In this document: positions 1-8,872 of the stretch, in pieces
Layout of the letters: every line of letters begins with the position of its first letter
Numbering within the stretch: position 1 is the first letter of the stretch
Assembly (NCBI GenBank): GCA_938009755.1
Contig: CALLIL010000097.1
Location: forward strand, 1 to 59,485
Source of the DNA: an uncultured Marinomonas sp.
GTDB lineage: Bacteria; Pseudomonadota; Gammaproteobacteria; Pseudomonadales; Marinomonadaceae
DNA length: 59,485 nt
Direction: 5' to 3'
The notes under the pieces: generated by a model
Seen by the model: the letters and a program-made list of their open reading frames with translations, nothing else
The model's database searches: none
Told to the model about the DNA's origin: nothing
Program-made: the position numbers and the translations under genes

Positions 1-86
1 GCATCTTTCCCTGTAGCGTGAGCGGTCAATAAACTAGCTAGATAACTGACCTTTTCAAAATCCGTTTGTAAAAATTCGATGCTCAT
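1..86 (-). CDS. N-terminal fragment of an unknown cassette-type protein (partial)
   Basis: An open frame starts with ATG at 86 and leaves the window at its left edge, so only about 28 residues are visible. A GGGAG Shine-Dalgarno sits four bases before the ATG, so the start is well supported. The visible N-terminus (MSIEFLQTDFEKV, then YLASLLTAHATG) resembles my memory of the N-terminus of abortive-infection family proteins, but this is weak evidence from a short stretch. It lies on the same strand as the neighbouring small unknown genes. Confidence 0.5.
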   Translation of the reverse strand, partial: MSIEFLQTDFEKVSYLASLLTAHATGKD

Positions 87-133
87 AACTCTCCCAGATT
101 ACGCCTTATTTGATAGTGTATTTAACGCCGGAT

Positions 134-673
134 TCAATGGCTTTCTCGCTGCAATGCCTTGCTAGCTCTATACTGTTTATATGCCTCAAGCATTTCTGGG
201 TCGAGGTTTTTTATATGTTTTTCAACTTCTTCATCTATGTCAATAAACAAAGGTACCATTACTGAAAGATGGCTTCTGACAAGCATCCCAAGCATCAAGA
301 ATAGCAATGATATATATGAAATGGCTTCAAGTGAAAAAGGCTCAACACCATCAATCTTTATTCGTACGGTTATCCATAAAAACAGACAGGTAGATATAGT
401 AAGCAATATGACAATCTTTGACTTTTGAGATGAATAGTAAGCGTCGAGTTTGTTAGGGCTGGCTTCTAGGTAAAACTGTATTTGACTTTTAATCCCTGGA
501 GAGAGGCTAAAAACAACCACTTTTGCCGCTGTAGTCTTAACTAATGCATATAACTTAGGGGTCATAATCTTAATGAATTTATTAAGTCCAAAAATTATTG
601 ACGCAGCCAAGATACTTCCAATAGCTCCTAGTAGAATTATTCCAGTAATCGTCTCTTTAAAGAATGCTTCCAA
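134..673 (-). CDS. hypothetical membrane protein
   Basis: This 179-residue protein has no family I recognise. It has a hydrophobic segment near residues 10-30 and two more near 85-103 and 113-135, so it is probably an inner-membrane protein with charged soluble ends. The first codon appears to be TTG, preceded by GAGGA at a suitable distance; no better ATG is available. The long repeat at 709-1080 lies directly upstream. The AT-rich composition and small size match the other unknown genes of the cassette-like regions. Confidence 0.6.
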   Translation of the reverse strand: MEAFFKETITGIILLGAIGSILAASIIFGLNKFIKIMTPKLYALVKTTAAKVVVFSLSPGIKSQIQFYLEASPNKLDAYYSSQKSKIVILLTISTCLFLWITVRIKIDGVEPFSLEAISYISLLFLMLGMLVRSHLSVMVPLFIDIDEEVEKHIKNLDPEMLEAYKQYRASKALQRESH

Positions 674-708
674 AATTTAAATCCTCTTAATCTGATAATT
701 TAGAAAGC

Positions 709-1080
709 TAACATTTTTAATAGTGCGCATGCGCGTTTACATATTTTAGAAACTCTTTAAATATCTCTATAACTAGCTGAATTTTCAGTGTTTTATAAAG
801 CTATTCTCAAAATCAAAAATTGGCAAAACGAGCGTGCGCGTTATTCTATCTTTTTATCAAGCACGCACTGCGCGTTATCTCAGCACGGCGATTTCTTAAT
901 CATTGATGTTATGACGATTTTTTATTTCCTGCCAGTGTAAACGAGCAAAGAACGGGCCGAATCTAAAATTAAAGCAATTTTTCGCACTAAAGTGCGACCT
1001 ACCCTTGAGGTGATTTTGAGAAAATGAAAACGGCGTTTTCAACGTCAGATCACGGTCGTGCCTCCCTCATCATGACCTAC
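709..1080. repeat. Long intergenic repeat, copy 1 (attC-like palindrome plus conserved tail)
   Basis: About 370 bp are shared with 12421-12822 and, over the first ~230 bp, with 15531-15762. The first part (709-855) forms a long imperfect palindrome: CATGCGCGTTT near its left end pairs with AAACGAGCGTG near its right end, and a perfect CTGAA/TTCAG hairpin sits at its centre. The tail holds the hairpin CGCACTAAAGTGCG (983-996) and ends with CCTAC at 1076-1080, which overlaps the stop codon of the next gene. Identity was judged by eye. Confidence 0.8.
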
Positions 1081-1421
1081 AACGATGACACTATCATTTG
1101 AAATAACCAGTTGATTAAGAAATACAAGGGTACAGCAATAAAACCTGCGGGAATCAATGGAAGAAGTAATACAACTAAATTGGCATAAAAAAAAGTGTGC
1201 ATCGTCTCATCTCGTAGAGCGGAACCTTTAGGGTAAAGCGTTTCTCTCGTTATTTCTTCTGGGCCAGTAAAATATTCTTTAAAATCACTTTTAAATTCTT
1301 GTTTATAACCTTTGGCAAACTCTAATTTATTTTGCTTAACAACGCGGTACATGTATTTAAAAAATGGCCAGTAAATAGCACATCCGATGAGTACTGACAC
1401 GATTAGAATCCAATAATTCAT
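1077..1421 (-). CDS. hypothetical small membrane protein
   Basis: About 114 residues with hydrophobic segments at the N-terminus (roughly residues 3-25) and the C-terminus (roughly 78-112) flanking a charged central region rich in Lys and Glu. This suggests two or three membrane passes. I recognise no family. The ATG at 1421 is preferred because GGAG lies five bases before it; a GTG at 1427 is possible. Its stop codon falls inside the conserved end of the repeat at 709-1080, as if gene and repeat were moved or shaped together. Confidence 0.55.
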   Translation of the reverse strand: MNYWILIVSVLIGCAIYWPFFKYMYRVVKQNKLEFAKGYKQEFKSDFKEYFTGPEEITRETLYPKGSALRDETMHTFFYANLVVLLLPLIPAGFIAVPLYFLINWLFQMIVSSL

Positions 1422-1734
1422 AAACACTCCGTTAAAAAGAATTTCTATTAAAATAAAAGAAACGCAATACCATTAAATTACATAATCCTCTCTAACGATG
1501 GAATAGCACTTTGATAAGTAGGGCCAAAGCCCTTTTCAATTGGTTCTTTATTCATTACAAGTTTTGCAGATAGAAAAGGGGTTCGACCCTTGGAATGCAT
1601 CGTAACCTACGGAAAGACGGTCTACGACGGAAGATGAAGATTCGTTTTTTTGGGGTTGAAGCAATGTCTGCTCTTACAAAGTTTTACGATGTGTTTTACT
1701 CTTGGACTTTGGTCATTTTATTAAGGATTACTCA
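1422..1734. other. Intergenic region before gloA, no convincing gene
   Basis: These 313 bases hold no frame that looks coding. A hairpin-forming AAGGGGTTCGACCCTT (around 1576-1592) is followed by CCTACGG, which recalls the hairpin-plus-CCTAC arrangement in the long repeats. It presumably carries the gloA promoter, but I could not identify clear -35/-10 boxes. Confidence 0.4.
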
Positions 1735-2265
1735 ATGTCTCGTTATAGCGAATCACCGGAGCAAATCGCGCAAGCCACTGAAGGTTACGTGATGCAGCAA
1801 ACCATGTTGCGAATCAAAGACCCTAAAGTGTCTGTCGATTTTTACACTAAGGTTCTTGGTATGAAGTTGTTGGGAAAATACGATTTTCCTGCAATGAAGT
1901 TCACGTTGTATTTTCTTGGTTATGAACAAGAGATTCCTGAAGGCGATGACAAGACAAAAACAGAATGGGTATTTCGTCGCCCTGCGTTGATTGAGTTGAC
2001 TCATAACTGGGGCAGTGAAAACGACGAGAATTTCAAAGGCTACCACAATGGCAACGAAGACCCTCGCGGCTTTGGTCATATTGGCATCAGTGTTCCTGAT
2101 GTATACGCTGCCAGTGAGCGCTTTGCTAAATACGATGTGGAGTTTGTGAAAAAGCCAGACGACGGTTCCATGAAAGGTTTGGCGTTTATCAAAGACCCAG
2201 ACGGTTACTGGATTGAAGTCTTGTCAGCAGAAGGCATTACCGAGATTATTCTGTCTCAAGAATAA
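1735..2265 (+). CDS. gloA: Lactoylglutathione lyase (glyoxalase I)
   Basis: The enzyme converts the hemithioacetal of methylglyoxal and glutathione to S-lactoylglutathione in cytosolic methylglyoxal detoxification. The 176-residue protein matches the eukaryotic/long type closely: [26 protein letters not shown] and KDPDGYWIE occur in order. They supply the metal ligands Gln22, Glu, His and Glu, as in the zinc-dependent human enzyme, instead of the His-first short E. coli type. I chose ATG 1735 because AAGGA precedes it; upstream in-frame ATGs would add unrelated residues. A strong terminator follows at 2311. Confidence 0.93.
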   Translation: MSRYSESPEQIAQATEGYVMQQTMLRIKDPKVSVDFYTKVLGMKLLGKYDFPAMKFTLYFLGYEQEIPEGDDKTKTEWVFRRPALIELTHNWGSENDENFKGYHNGNEDPRGFGHIGISVPDVYAASERFAKYDVEFVKKPDDGSMKGLAFIKDPDGYWIEVLSAEGITEIILSQE

Positions 2266-2310
2266 TTCAACGTAAAACCAGTTCAACACATAAACTTGTC
2301 ATTTTTCTAT

Positions 2311-2341
2311 AAAGACCCACAATTTAGTGGGTCTTTTTTTA
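2311..2341 (+). terminator. Rho-independent terminator after gloA
   Basis: The stem AAAGACCCAC/GTGGGTCTTT with a short AT-rich loop is followed by a run of T residues, about 45 bases past the gloA stop. Confidence 0.9.
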
Positions 2342-2400
2342 GACGAGACAAGGAAGCAGCACAATACACTCTTAACAAAAGCACTCAAAGGGAAAATACT

Positions 2401-3201
2401 ATGAACAACACCATCAAGTTTGTTGCCACCGACATGGACGGTTCTTTGCTGAATGACAACAAACAGCTTCCTGATGATTTTCACTCTGTTTTTGAAGCGC
2501 TCCACTCTCGAGACATTTTATTTGCCGCCGCTTCAGGTCGCCAATACGCAAGCTTGCTTCACACCTTTGATGCCATTAAAGACAGAATGTTATTCATTGC
2601 CGACAATGGCGCATTAGTCATGCATCAAGGAAAAGAGTTACACAGCTCTACCATAGACAAAAACAGTATTCATGAGATTTTGGCTCGCGTTCAAACCATT
2701 GATGATTGTTATATCGTACTTTGTGGAAAAGGCACGGCTTACATCAATACCAAGGACGAACAAGCCATCACGGAAATGCGTAAATACTACGCCACGATCA
2801 CTTATGTTGAAGACTTATTTGCCGTCGAAGACGAATTTATCAAAGTCGCTGTACTCAACTTTCATGGCACAGAAGAACATGTTTGGCCTGTTGTTGAGCC
2901 GTTATTTTCCAACAGTCATCAAGTGGTTGTCAGTGCGTTTATCTGGTTAGACTTTATGGAAAAAAGCGCTTCAAAAGGCACAGCGATAAAGCATTTACAA
3001 ACAGTATTCGACTTCACTTATGAACAAAGCATCAGCTTTGGGGATTATTTTAATGACATCGAAATGCTCAAAGAAACACACCACAGCTACGCCATGGAAA
3101 ACGCTCATCCAGAGATTAAAAAGCTCGCAAGGTTCATTGCACCAAGCAACAATGATGGCGGCGTCACCAAGGTCATTAAAGAAAAAGTGCTTGCCGATTA
3201 A
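2401..3201 (+). CDS. Cof-type HAD-IIB family phosphatase
   Basis: A 266-residue cytosolic haloacid-dehalogenase hydrolase that probably dephosphorylates sugar phosphates or nucleotides; the substrate cannot be read from sequence. Motif I is ATDMDGSLL, with nucleophile Asp11 and Asp13. The class IIB cap occupies the middle, and motif IV is the GDYFNDIEM segment near residue 215. Length and layout fit the YbjI/SupH/Cof group. The ATG at 2401 is preferred to one about 100 bases upstream because the upstream extension would span the gloA terminator; AGGGA lies before the chosen start. Confidence 0.85.
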   Translation: MNNTIKFVATDMDGSLLNDNKQLPDDFHSVFEALHSRDILFAAASGRQYASLLHTFDAIKDRMLFIADNGALVMHQGKELHSSTIDKNSIHEILARVQTIDDCYIVLCGKGTAYINTKDEQAITEMRKYYATITYVEDLFAVEDEFIKVAVLNFHGTEEHVWPVVEPLFSNSHQVVVSAFIWLDFMEKSASKGTAIKHLQTVFDFTYEQSISFGDYFNDIEMLKETHHSYAMENAHPEIKKLARFIAPSNNDGGVTKVIKEKVLAD

Positions 3202-3231
3202 AGCGCGTTTTGCTGCTTTCTGGCCAGCGGA

Positions 3232-3786
3232 CTAGAAGAAGCTTTCCGTACTCAACGTTGAGTGCTCATCAATGATGTCGGCTTCGCTGGCGCTATGAAA
3301 TGTCACTGTGAACCAGTCTTCACTGTCATCGGCGACAGGAAAGTGCCAAGTGTTTTCAGGCACAACGTCCCAAGCATTTTCAATATTCATCTGAGCGTTT
3401 GGCGCTGGGCTTGAAATTGCGCACGCTTTGAAGGTCATGTCGACACCGCCAGAAGACGCCGAATGAATTGCGCCTTTGCCTGTAAATGATACCAATCGCT
3501 GTATGCTGTTTCGGTGGATTTCAGGGTTAGGCATTTTACATCCCGCTCGCAGAATAAACACTCGACACAAGCCAACCATCCCTTTTTGCTGGTCTGCGAT
3601 ATTGTTTTCAAAATGCTCGATTGGAATATTGTAAGACGCAAAAGGCTGTGCATAATCCGGCTGATCAAACATCGCTAACGCCTCTTTAAAAGCGGCGTTT
3701 AGGATGTCTTTCGATTCAGGGTGATGAAACACTAAATGATGCAGCTGCTCAATTAACGCTGCGTCAGTATGGCTAACTTTTGGCAA
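3232..3786 (-). CDS. hypothetical protein, possibly cupin-like
   Basis: A 184-residue protein of unknown function, likely soluble, without signal peptide or membrane segments. The second half (near residues 90-170) is rich in small residues and beta-prone segments, including RNSIQRLVSF and ENTWHFPV. This is compatible with an RmlC-like cupin barrel, but I see no clear metal-binding cupin motif, so that is a guess. It starts with TTG at 3786, with AAGGAG eight bases before. It converges with the HAD phosphatase gene on the other strand. Confidence 0.65.
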   Translation of the reverse strand: MPKVSHTDAALIEQLHHLVFHHPESKDILNAAFKEALAMFDQPDYAQPFASYNIPIEHFENNIADQQKGMVGLCRVFILRAGCKMPNPEIHRNSIQRLVSFTGKGAIHSASSGGVDMTFKACAISSPAPNAQMNIENAWDVVPENTWHFPVADDSEDWFTVTFHSASEADIIDEHSTLSTESFF

Positions 3787-4074
3787 ATGATACGCTCCTT
3801 TCTCGCGGTCAATATCCTCTGCTTCAATTCAGCTTTGAATTGAGAGAATAAAAACGGCTCATATTCATAATTGAAATACCTGTTGAAAACGAGAATACCA
3901 CGATCCTCACAAAGCACGACATAAGTTTAAACGCACTGTTTTTCTTCTCCAACTATTTCAATTATTTATAAAAGCCTTGATGTGCGTCGGTATTTGAAGC
4001 GTTCTGCCACTCTATAATTTCCCACTTAGACAGACCTTACAATCAACCAGTTTTACAAGAGGCAGAGCGCCATA

Positions 4075-4941
4075 ATGAGCCATACAAAAATCGAGCTGAG
4101 TTCTGATAAAGACCACATGGAAAGGCCGCAAAGCACCTTAGACAAAGTGGAAGAATACGGTTTTCAGAAAGTCCAAAAGTCCTTTGCGACGTCCTTTTCA
4201 TTGGCCATTTATGCAGGCATGTTTATCGCCATCGCCTTTGTTTTCTACATCACCGTCACCACAGGCAGCGGCGATGCACCTTGGGGAATGGTTCGTTTGC
4301 TTGGCGGCATCGCGTTTAGTCTTGGTTTAATGTTAGTGATTGTCTGTGGCGGGGAGCTTTTCACAAGTACCGTATTAAGCACCGTTGGCTGGGCGCAAAA
4401 ACGCTTCTCTACAAGCCAGTTATTACGCTGCTGGGGACGCGTTTATTTGGGTAATTTAGTGGGTGCTCTGGTTTTGGTCGTGCTTGTCATAATGGCAAAA
4501 ATGCATTTATTAAACGGTGGCGAATGGGGCATTCACGCCATGCAAGTGGCGTTACATAAACTCGAACATGACTGGTCTCAGGCGTTTGCACTTGGCATTT
4601 TATGCAACCTTCTCGTTTGCCTCGCCACGTGGATGGCTTTTACCAGTAAAGACACAACAGGCAAATCTCTTCTTGTAGTTCTCCCCGTTGCCATGTTTGT
4701 CAGCAGCGGCTTTGAGCACAGCATCGCCAATATGTTTATGGTGCCACTTGGCGTCGCCATTAAAGCGGTAAGCGATCCTGCTTTCTATACAGCTCACGGC
4801 TTACTCGCTTCTGACTTTGAGCACCTAACCTTGTACAACTTTCTCGTCCACAACCTCATTCCCGTTACGCTTGGCAACATCGTTGGCGGTGGCGTGTTGG
4901 TAGGCCTTGGTTATTGGCGTATTGAGCATAAAAAAGATTGA
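4075..4941 (+). CDS. Formate/nitrite transporter family channel
   Basis: A 288-residue inner-membrane pentameric channel of the FNT family, moving formate, nitrite or similar small anions. After a ~35-residue hydrophilic N-terminus come six hydrophobic segments; GELFTS and the GNLVGA segment are typical FNT signatures. The stretch NLLVCLATWMA and the later SGFEHSIANMF carry the conserved selectivity-filter neighbourhood, including His in SGFEHS. No pyruvate-formate lyase or nitrite reductase gene lies nearby, so the substrate is not determined. A strong hairpin terminator follows. Confidence 0.9.
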   Translation: MSHTKIELSSDKDHMERPQSTLDKVEEYGFQKVQKSFATSFSLAIYAGMFIAIAFVFYITVTTGSGDAPWGMVRLLGGIAFSLGLMLVIVCGGELFTSTVLSTVGWAQKRFSTSQLLRCWGRVYLGNLVGALVLVVLVIMAKMHLLNGGEWGIHAMQVALHKLEHDWSQAFALGILCNLLVCLATWMAFTSKDTTGKSLLVVLPVAMFVSSGFEHSIANMFMVPLGVAIKAVSDPAFYTAHGLLASDFEHLTLYNFLVHNLIPVTLGNIVGGGVLVGLGYWRIEHKKD

Positions 4942-4970
4942 GACCACACGGGCGAAAAGCATCCATAAAA

Positions 4971-4999
4971 AAACCAGTTTGCACAACAAACTGGTTTTA
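4971..4999 (+). terminator. Hairpin terminator after the FNT channel gene
   Basis: AAACCAGTTTG and CAAACTGGTTT form a perfect 11-bp stem around a five-base loop. A-rich sequence lies on one side and TTTT on the other, so it could serve both directions. Confidence 0.85.
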
Positions 5000-5073
5000 A
5001 AGAATTGTCCTCGTCATTCTGCATTGCTAATCGAATCCGACCCTATACATAACAAGTAAAAGTTCACCGAACA

Positions 5074-5298
5074 TTATAAATTAACCATACTCGTTAATAC
5101 CTTGGCGACAAAGGTAGGAAAGAAAAAACTCAGCGCGGTTGTAAACATAATGGCGAAAAATACGAAGAGCAAATAGTCAGAAAAGCTTTTAATGCCTTGA
5201 AAGTAAAAAGACAAAAGCCAACAAAGGATAACGCCTCCCAATATAGCTAATGGAATTGAAAAAATTGAATAGATAACCTTGTCCCAAAAACCAACCAT
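5074..5298 (-). CDS. hypothetical small membrane protein
   Basis: A 74-residue, very hydrophobic protein with two predicted membrane helices (about residues 9-32 and 42-65) and no recognisable family. An AAGGA ribosome binding site lies before the ATG at 5298. It is the only gene between the FNT channel terminator and the decarboxylase gene. Confidence 0.6.
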   Translation of the reverse strand: MVGFWDKVIYSIFSIPLAILGGVILCWLLSFYFQGIKSFSDYLLFVFFAIMFTTALSFFFPTFVAKVLTSMVNL

Positions 5299-5479
5299 AA
5301 ATCCTTCTTTTTATTTCAGTGTAAAACGGTTTATTACTACAAAACGAATCACATTCTATCAACCTTACCGCTATGAGCAACTTGCATTCAGGCCTGAATT
5401 CAAGTTGGGAGTGCGACACAGTAAACAAGCTGATTTTATAGATAAGGCACGTTTAATAATAGATCTCCATCAAATAACA

Positions 5480-6217
5480 CTATGCCATGTAATCATGAAC
5501 AACCTCACCCCAACTCAAAGTGAGGTCAGCGATAATATGTTGAGCAGAAATAACTTTCCTAACAGGTAAATCGGCCATAGGAGCAAGCGCATGATTAAAC
5601 AACTCTAATGCTCCTGGGCCTGACCACGCTTCTTTTACAACCACATCCTCCATATAATATCTCACCAACTGAGCGATCATCGGCGTGTTATCAACATCAG
5701 GAATCACTTTTAAGAGAAAGCCCGGTTCAGTCTCCATACTGCGCTGAACCTTATCTAAATCCATTGCATGCCATTTGTATGGCATCGTCGCTCTCGCTAT
5801 TTCACACTTCCCAAAGAACACCTGTCCTAACACACAATCAGAATCATACGTCAGCTCTGGCTTGGCGTATTTCTTTGGGAAGCCCCAGATTTCTCGCCCA
5901 GCAGCAATAGCAGGGAAATTATCCAAATACATCTGATGAACATATTGACCCGGCTTGCCATCATAATTCACGGGAATAACTTGACCAGACTCCGTAAAAG
6001 ACCCCAAACCGCGGAAATCATCCATCTTAATCACTTCAAATTTAACGATAGGCCTATCAAGCATCAGAGGCTCTGGCACCACTTCCTGCAATTTTTCCAT
6101 ATCCGTTTCATAAGACACAATAAAAAACTCTCTATTCACACAACGTACTTTTTCACCACTCACAACAGATGCACTTGGTGGCATAGAAATTAAACGTTTG
6201 ATTTTATCCATCTTCAT
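5480..6217 (-). CDS. Acetoacetate decarboxylase family protein
   Basis: A 245-residue cytosolic enzyme of the acetoacetate decarboxylase fold. The clostridial enzyme decarboxylates acetoacetate to acetone through a Schiff base on Lys115, activated by Lys116. Counting from ATG 6217, this protein has Lys115 and Lys116 in the motif REIWGFPKKYAKP, exactly in register, and RCVNREFF near residue 25. ATG 6217 is chosen over an upstream ATG because AAGGG precedes it and the length matches the family. No CoA-transferase or acetone genes adjoin it, so its physiological substrate is open. Confidence 0.88.
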   Translation of the reverse strand: MKMDKIKRLISMPPSASVVSGEKVRCVNREFFIVSYETDMEKLQEVVPEPLMLDRPIVKFEVIKMDDFRGLGSFTESGQVIPVNYDGKPGQYVHQMYLDNFPAIAAGREIWGFPKKYAKPELTYDSDCVLGQVFFGKCEIARATMPYKWHAMDLDKVQRSMETEPGFLLKVIPDVDNTPMIAQLVRYYMEDVVVKEAWSGPGALELFNHALAPMADLPVRKVISAQHIIADLTLSWGEVVHDYMA

Positions 6218-6236
6218 AAACAACCCTTTTCTATAT

Positions 6237-6449
6237 CTAAATATCTGCACTGTTAAAAAACTTAACTAAATCCCATATACCATTGTGCTCCATAAGACAT
6301 TGCTCTTCGGTATCAAAACCGACAAGTTTGTGGCTATCTTCCAACATCATAAAATAAGTACAACATCGAAAAAGCCACCTTTTGAAGTAAAGACGGTTGC
6401 TTTTTAAGTCGTTGGAAGTGCTGATTTCAACCCAAGGTTTTGAAACCAA
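6237..6449 (-). CDS. possible small hypothetical protein
   Basis: A 70-codon frame rich in Trp, Cys and Phe that would begin with TTG; the segment GFDTEEQCLMEHNGIW looks protein-like. There is no convincing ribosome binding site and no family I recognise. It may be a small gene, a remnant, or noise upstream of the decarboxylase gene. Confidence 0.3.
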   Translation of the reverse strand: MVSKPWVEISTSNDLKSNRLYFKRWLFRCCTYFMMLEDSHKLVGFDTEEQCLMEHNGIWDLVKFFNSADI

Positions 6450-6586
6450 TCCTGATCACTTTCTACCACATGTCGGTCAAATAAATTAACGATTTTCCAG
6501 ATCTATCCTAATCTAATAATAGTGGCGTTTATGTTTCTTAGAAATGAGCCAAAAAAGCGCCAGCGATTGGGTACTTTATATCATCT

Positions 6587-8872
6587 ATGAAAAGGAAGAC
6601 TGACGTGAATTTAAGCAATCAAACAAAAGAGCATAATCGTAAGAAACCTATGATCTACATTCTCACTTTTGTCCGATCTGGTTCTACGTTATTAAAAGCA
6701 ATGATGAATAACCATCAAAAGATATTTGCACCAGCAGAGCTGCACCTATTACCTTTTGATAACCTGAATGACGCGAAACAGCAGTTTAAAGGAACCATTT
6801 TAGGTCGAGGTGTCTATGAAGCAGCTGCCAGTTTGTTGGGCTCTAAAGCTGAAGCGAAAAAAGTGTTCAAAGACTTTGAGCGAAACAACACCCCATCTAC
6901 TGAAATATACCAATGGTTTCAAGATAATTTAGATGACCAATATATGGTCGATAAATCACCATCGTATTTAATGAATCTAGATATTTTGCAACGCGCGGAA
7001 CAGATGGGCGCAGAACGAGGCTGCGAACCGATTTATATTTTCTTAAAGCGCCACCCTTTCGACTTATTTGACTCGGTGATTGATAATCAATTTGACGAAT
7101 TATTCACAACGCTGAATCACAATTATCATGAAGTTCAAAATGGAGAAGTGGAAACGGATAACTCAGACTTCTTCACCCCTTATGTCAAAACCCCTGAAAA
7201 CCCCTGCCATACCGCACTTGAAATAGCCGAAGGCTCGTATATCAACACCATGAAAAATGCGATGCTGTTTCTAGATACGATCCCGCAAGAGCGATTTATT
7301 GAGTTAAGTTATGAAGAATTAGTCTCTCGCCCTGAACAAGAACTCACACGCTTATGCGATTTCCTTCACTTACCCTTTGATGAAAATATGCTAACGCCGC
7401 ATCAAGCGGTTAACGGCCAAGCCACCTGTAAAGAACGTGTTCGTGATCCAAACTTCCATAAGCATGAAAACGTAAACACCAGCATGAAAATGAAATGGAA
7501 GAAAAACGAAGAACATTGGAACCAACAAGTACTTTCCAGCGCAACCATCGAACTATCCAACCACCTTGGCTACCAACTACCTAACGCGTATCGCTCAGCA
7601 TTAACCCCCGCCCAAGCGGTTTTTTGTAAGGAGAATCATGAGCAAACGTCTTTGTTATTAGAAATGCATTATGATCTGGTATTCGACGAGGACAAATTTG
7701 CGCTTGAAACCTTAGATCAATCAATGACGCATCTCGCGAAAATCCACCCAGCGCTACGCAGTCATTTACAAAAGCAAGATGGCCAATATTTTCAATACTT
7801 TGAAAAAGAGCTCACTGCGAATCCTATTATTTTTCATGATATCAGCAACGACAATCAAGCTGCGCAAGTTGCTCGTATAGCAACCTTCAAAAGCCAAGCT
7901 AAATCGATGATTTCATCCTCCACATCCACATTACTTTTCAGAGTGCTCGTCTGTAAAACAGCGCAAAATCACTATCACGTTGTTTATATGTTTCATCACC
8001 TTATTGTGGATGGTTGGGCGATTCAGCTGTTTCATAAAAAGCTGTGGCAGCAATATTTTATGTGGCCTGAAAAACTCATACACAAACGTAAGTTGTCGAT
8101 GGATACCGCAACGGAAATGTTCTTCTTAAAAGAGAACTATGATTTTCAGCGCTGTAAAGCTCGATGGCAGCCACTTCTCTCCAGAGCGGGTGAATGGTCA
8201 AGAAGACTGTTAGCCAATAAAGCCTTAAATACAGTCAGCACATTAAAAGAACAATGCGCTCAGGTCAGTATTGAAGCCGCACGTCCAAGTTATAATTTCC
8301 ACCCAATAACCATGGCCTTGTACCATACTATTGGCGAGCTAGATAACACTTCTGAACCTGTTTTAGTGCATCGATTTGACCGTCGTAAATTGACGAAAAA
8401 ATATAACTTTGCCGACCAATTGGGTTGGATCGCAGGCGATGCACCAATCTCGGTGAATCTCGCCAGCTCAAAAGACGAAGCAGTAAAAGAGCTCAAACAG
8501 AAGTTAAACGACCATCCACTCAAAGGGACAAGTTACGATTGGTTGTATTTGCAAGATGAGCTACCGGCTCTGCACGCCGCTTTCCCAGTGAGACTGAACT
8601 ATTACCCAATGCGTGATGTTAATGTACTGACGGGAGCGGAATTCACAGACGTAGAAATAACCTTACACCAAGACGAAAGCGCCCAGCGAGACTATATGAT
8701 CGACTTTATTGTTCGTGACTATAAATCTCATTGCATCATTTATGTACGTTATTCCTCTGCCATTATTTCGCAGCAAGAAATCACCAGCCTACTCAATAAG
8801 TGGATGGCGAATTTTGAGGCGTTAGGCATGGCTGACAAGTACACATTAACACTAGAGGAGCGCGTTAAATGA
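6587..8872 (+). CDS. Sulfotransferase fused to an NRPS-type condensation domain
   Basis: A 761-residue two-domain protein. Residues ~20-300 are a PAPS-dependent sulfotransferase: the 5'-phosphosulfate loop is RSGSTLL (Arg30-Leu36), and a typical C-terminal ELSYEELVSRPEQEL segment precedes CDFLHLPFD. Residues ~340-750 resemble an NRPS condensation domain: LTPAQ start, HPALRSHL, and the active-site motif HHLIVDGW (His470, His471, Asp475, Gly476). There is no adenylation or carrier domain. I infer that it sulfates and acylates or amidates one product. The next gene overlaps by ATGA, so they form an operon. The start is ATG 6587, or GTG 6605, which has a better GGAAG site. Confidence 0.85.
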   Translation: MKRKTDVNLSNQTKEHNRKKPMIYILTFVRSGSTLLKAMMNNHQKIFAPAELHLLPFDNLNDAKQQFKGTILGRGVYEAAASLLGSKAEAKKVFKDFERNNTPSTEIYQWFQDNLDDQYMVDKSPSYLMNLDILQRAEQMGAERGCEPIYIFLKRHPFDLFDSVIDNQFDELFTTLNHNYHEVQNGEVETDNSDFFTPYVKTPENPCHTALEIAEGSYINTMKNAMLFLDTIPQERFIELSYEELVSRPEQELTRLCDFLHLPFDENMLTPHQAVNGQATCKERVRDPNFHKHENVNTSMKMKWKKNEEHWNQQVLSSATIELSNHLGYQLPNAYRSALTPAQAVFCKENHEQTSLLLEMHYDLVFDEDKFALETLDQSMTHLAKIHPALRSHLQKQDGQYFQYFEKELTANPIIFHDISNDNQAAQVARIATFKSQAKSMISSSTSTLLFRVLVCKTAQNHYHVVYMFHHLIVDGWAIQLFHKKLWQQYFMWPEKLIHKRKLSMDTATEMFFLKENYDFQRCKARWQPLLSRAGEWSRRLLANKALNTVSTLKEQCAQVSIEAARPSYNFHPITMALYHTIGELDNTSEPVLVHRFDRRKLTKKYNFADQLGWIAGDAPISVNLASSKDEAVKELKQKLNDHPLKGTSYDWLYLQDELPALHAAFPVRLNYYPMRDVNVLTGAEFTDVEITLHQDESAQRDYMIDFIVRDYKSHCIIYVRYSSAIISQQEITSLLNKWMANFEALGMADKYTLTLEERVK

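Noticed and set aside
1595-1792. Short open frame upstream of and overlapping gloA
   Set aside because: No ribosome binding site or recognisable domain; it overlaps the gloA start in another frame.
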